From contig PBQQ01000008.1 in the NCBI GenBank assembly GCA_002725095.1, positions 1-14,577 of the forward strand: a DNA stretch of 14,577 bases, read 5' to 3'. Source of the stretch: Gammaproteobacteria bacterium. GTDB taxonomy: Bacteria > Pseudomonadota > Gammaproteobacteria > Pseudomonadales > Azotimanducaceae. Under the pieces are notes generated by a model. That model was given only the letters and a program-made list of their open reading frames with translations. It was not told the DNA's origin and did no database searches. The position numbers and the translations under genes were made by a program. Shown piece by piece: positions 13,718-14,577 of this stretch. How positions within the stretch are numbered: the first letter of the stretch is position 1; each line of letters starts with the position of its first letter.

Positions 13718-14062
13718 ATGAGCCATAGTTTTCCGAAGCAAGCTCGGATTCTAGATGGCTCTGTTTATTCTTCAGTACTTAAACGTCCGCAAAAGAAGCT
13801 CGTCACAGGGCCCGTGCAAATTAAGGCGCGCGATAACGGGTTAGAATTTGCTCGTCTTGGGTTGGTCGTGCCCAAGCGAGGGACTGCTAGGGCGCATGAC
13901 CGTAACCGAATGAAACGCACCATCCGAGAGCAATTTAGGCTGACTCGAAATAGCCTTCCTCCTAAAGACATGATTGTGCAAGTGTTTAGCAAGGTGTCGG
14001 TGGAGCAACTTAGGGATATTTTAAGCCGTCAGTTTGCAGCGTTGTCCGCTGGCCGCGTTTAA
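13718..14062 (+). CDS. rnpA: Ribonuclease P protein component
   Basis: RnpA is the protein subunit of RNase P, which with the catalytic RNA removes 5' leaders from pre-tRNAs. With the ATG at 13718 it has 114 residues (E. coli 119). The RNR signature is AHDRNRMKRTIREQFR (59-74). LGLVVPKR (48-55) forms the conserved strand before it. The open frame reaches back to an ATG at 13622 inside rpmH, but the added 32 residues would lie out of frame across rpmH and do not look like RnpA. The family N-terminus, with FPKQARI, fits 13718. No clear Shine-Dalgarno is present, so translation probably depends on coupling from rpmH, whose stop is 7 bp upstream. Its TAA touches the yidD ATG. Confidence 0.96.
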   Translation: MSHSFPKQARILDGSVYSSVLKRPQKKLVTGPVQIKARDNGLEFARLGLVVPKRGTARAHDRNRMKRTIREQFRLTRNSLPPKDMIVQVFSKVSVEQLRDILSRQFAALSAGRV

Positions 14063-14338
14063 ATGATTGAACGATTTAAGCGGTTCACCGGCGCTTTATT
14101 GATCGCGTTCATAAGAATGTATCAGCTGTTGATAAGCCCTATTAGCGGGCCGTGTTGTCGTTATTACCCGTCGTGCTCAAACTATGCAATCGAAGCAATA
14201 CGTGTCCATGGTCCCTGGCGCGGCACGTTGTTAGGAATATGGCGCCTGCTGCGCTGCAACCCTTGGAGCATTGGTGGTGCCGATCCAATTCCAAAAGTCG
14301 AAAATAAAAAAGTAGAGGTGGAGCATGTTGCCGGCTGA
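14063..14338 (+). CDS. yidD: Membrane protein insertion efficiency factor YidD
   Basis: YidD is a small protein at the inner face of the cytoplasmic membrane that assists YidC in inserting membrane proteins. The 91-residue product has the amphipathic N-terminal helix (ALLIAFIRMYQLLISPISGP) and the cysteine motif CCRYYPSCSNYAIEAI (31-46). HGPWRGTLLGIWRLLRCNPW (49-68) follows, and GGADPIP (71-77) is the usual end of the conserved domain. The last 14 residues are charged and not conserved. The ATG starts directly at the rnpA stop, and the end overlaps yidC by 14 bp. Position between rnpA and yidC is the classic arrangement. Confidence 0.97.
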   Translation: MIERFKRFTGALLIAFIRMYQLLISPISGPCCRYYPSCSNYAIEAIRVHGPWRGTLLGIWRLLRCNPWSIGGADPIPKVENKKVEVEHVAG

Positions 14339-14577
14339 GATTCAACGCATTGTGTTACTGATTTGCTTAGCTGCGACGGGATATCTGCTGATTCTGGCGT
14401 GGAATGGAGATATGCAGGATGCCAGAGATGGAGAGTTCTATGCAGCGGAACCAGCGATCGTTGCATCTCAGTCAGCCGTTGATTATGCGTCCGATGACGT
14501 TCCTGCGGCAGTCGATCCTTTAGTTCCTGGTGACGATATTCCAGCCTTGCCATCTGCGGCTTTCCCCGAAGACGGGT
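14325..14577 (+). CDS. yidC: Membrane protein insertase YidC, N-terminal part (3' end outside window)
   Basis: YidC inserts and folds inner-membrane proteins, alone or with SecYEG. Only the first 84 codons are in the window. The N-terminus has an uncleaved signal anchor (IQRIVLLICLAATGYLLILAW, residues 6-26), as in Gram-negative YidC. A long acidic linker rich in Asp, Ala and Pro follows and leads toward the periplasmic domain; this linker is poorly conserved in the family. The call thus rests on this anchor and on the position after rpmH-rnpA-yidD rather than on the insertase core. The ATG at 14325 has GAGGTG as a strong Shine-Dalgarno and overlaps the yidD stop by 14 bp. The frame is open to the window edge. 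Confidence 0.9.
   Translation, partial: MLPAEIQRIVLLICLAATGYLLILAWNGDMQDARDGEFYAAEPAIVASQSAVDYASDDVPAAVDPLVPGDDIPALPSAAFPEDG

Overview
The window is the replication-origin neighbourhood of a gammaproteobacterial chromosome. Every protein can be recognised by eye from family motifs. The gene order dnaA-dnaN-recF-gyrB, then tag and a lipid A-type acyltransferase, then trkH/trkA-rsmB-fmt-def, is a shortened form of the order known from Pseudomonas and related marine Gammaproteobacteria. On the other side of the origin lies the usual rpmH-rnpA-yidD-yidC block. The species cannot be named from this sequence alone. No insertion sequence, phage gene, CRISPR array, tRNA or rRNA was seen.

Layout. (1) 1-5476, plus strand: a tightly packed run of def (its 5' end is cut by the window), fmt, rsmB, trkA and trkH. 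These cover N-terminal formyl handling, 16S rRNA methylation and potassium uptake. (2) 5461-13029, minus strand: dnaA, dnaN, recF, gyrB, tag and an LpxL/HtrB-family acyltransferase. This run meets the first one tail to tail with a 16-bp overlap. (3) 13030-13575: the only long non-coding stretch, which holds the candidate oriC. It contains one perfect DnaA box, near-consensus boxes, a 14-bp palindrome, an intrinsic terminator, an uninterrupted A/T run and two promoters with perfect TTGACA -35 elements. (4) 13576-14577, plus strand: rpmH, rnpA, yidD and the start of yidC (cut by the window).

The most interesting structure is not protein-coding. Two perfect 16-bp parS-type palindromes (ParB centromere sites) lie inside recF. 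They sit in the same codon phase, and both encode Val-Phe-His-Val. In the origin, the perfect DnaA box fills the spacer of a plausible promoter, and an intrinsic terminator lies about 60 bp downstream of that promoter. Together these would define a structured transcript of about 92 nt that DnaA could repress. This is an inference from sequence and needs an RNA experiment.

How the parts fit together: DnaA opens oriC, the clamp DnaN and gyrase GyrB support replication, RecF and Tag serve repair, and ParB bound at parS would segregate the newly copied origin. The rpmH-rnpA-yidD-yidC block serves ribosome assembly, tRNA processing and membrane protein insertion.
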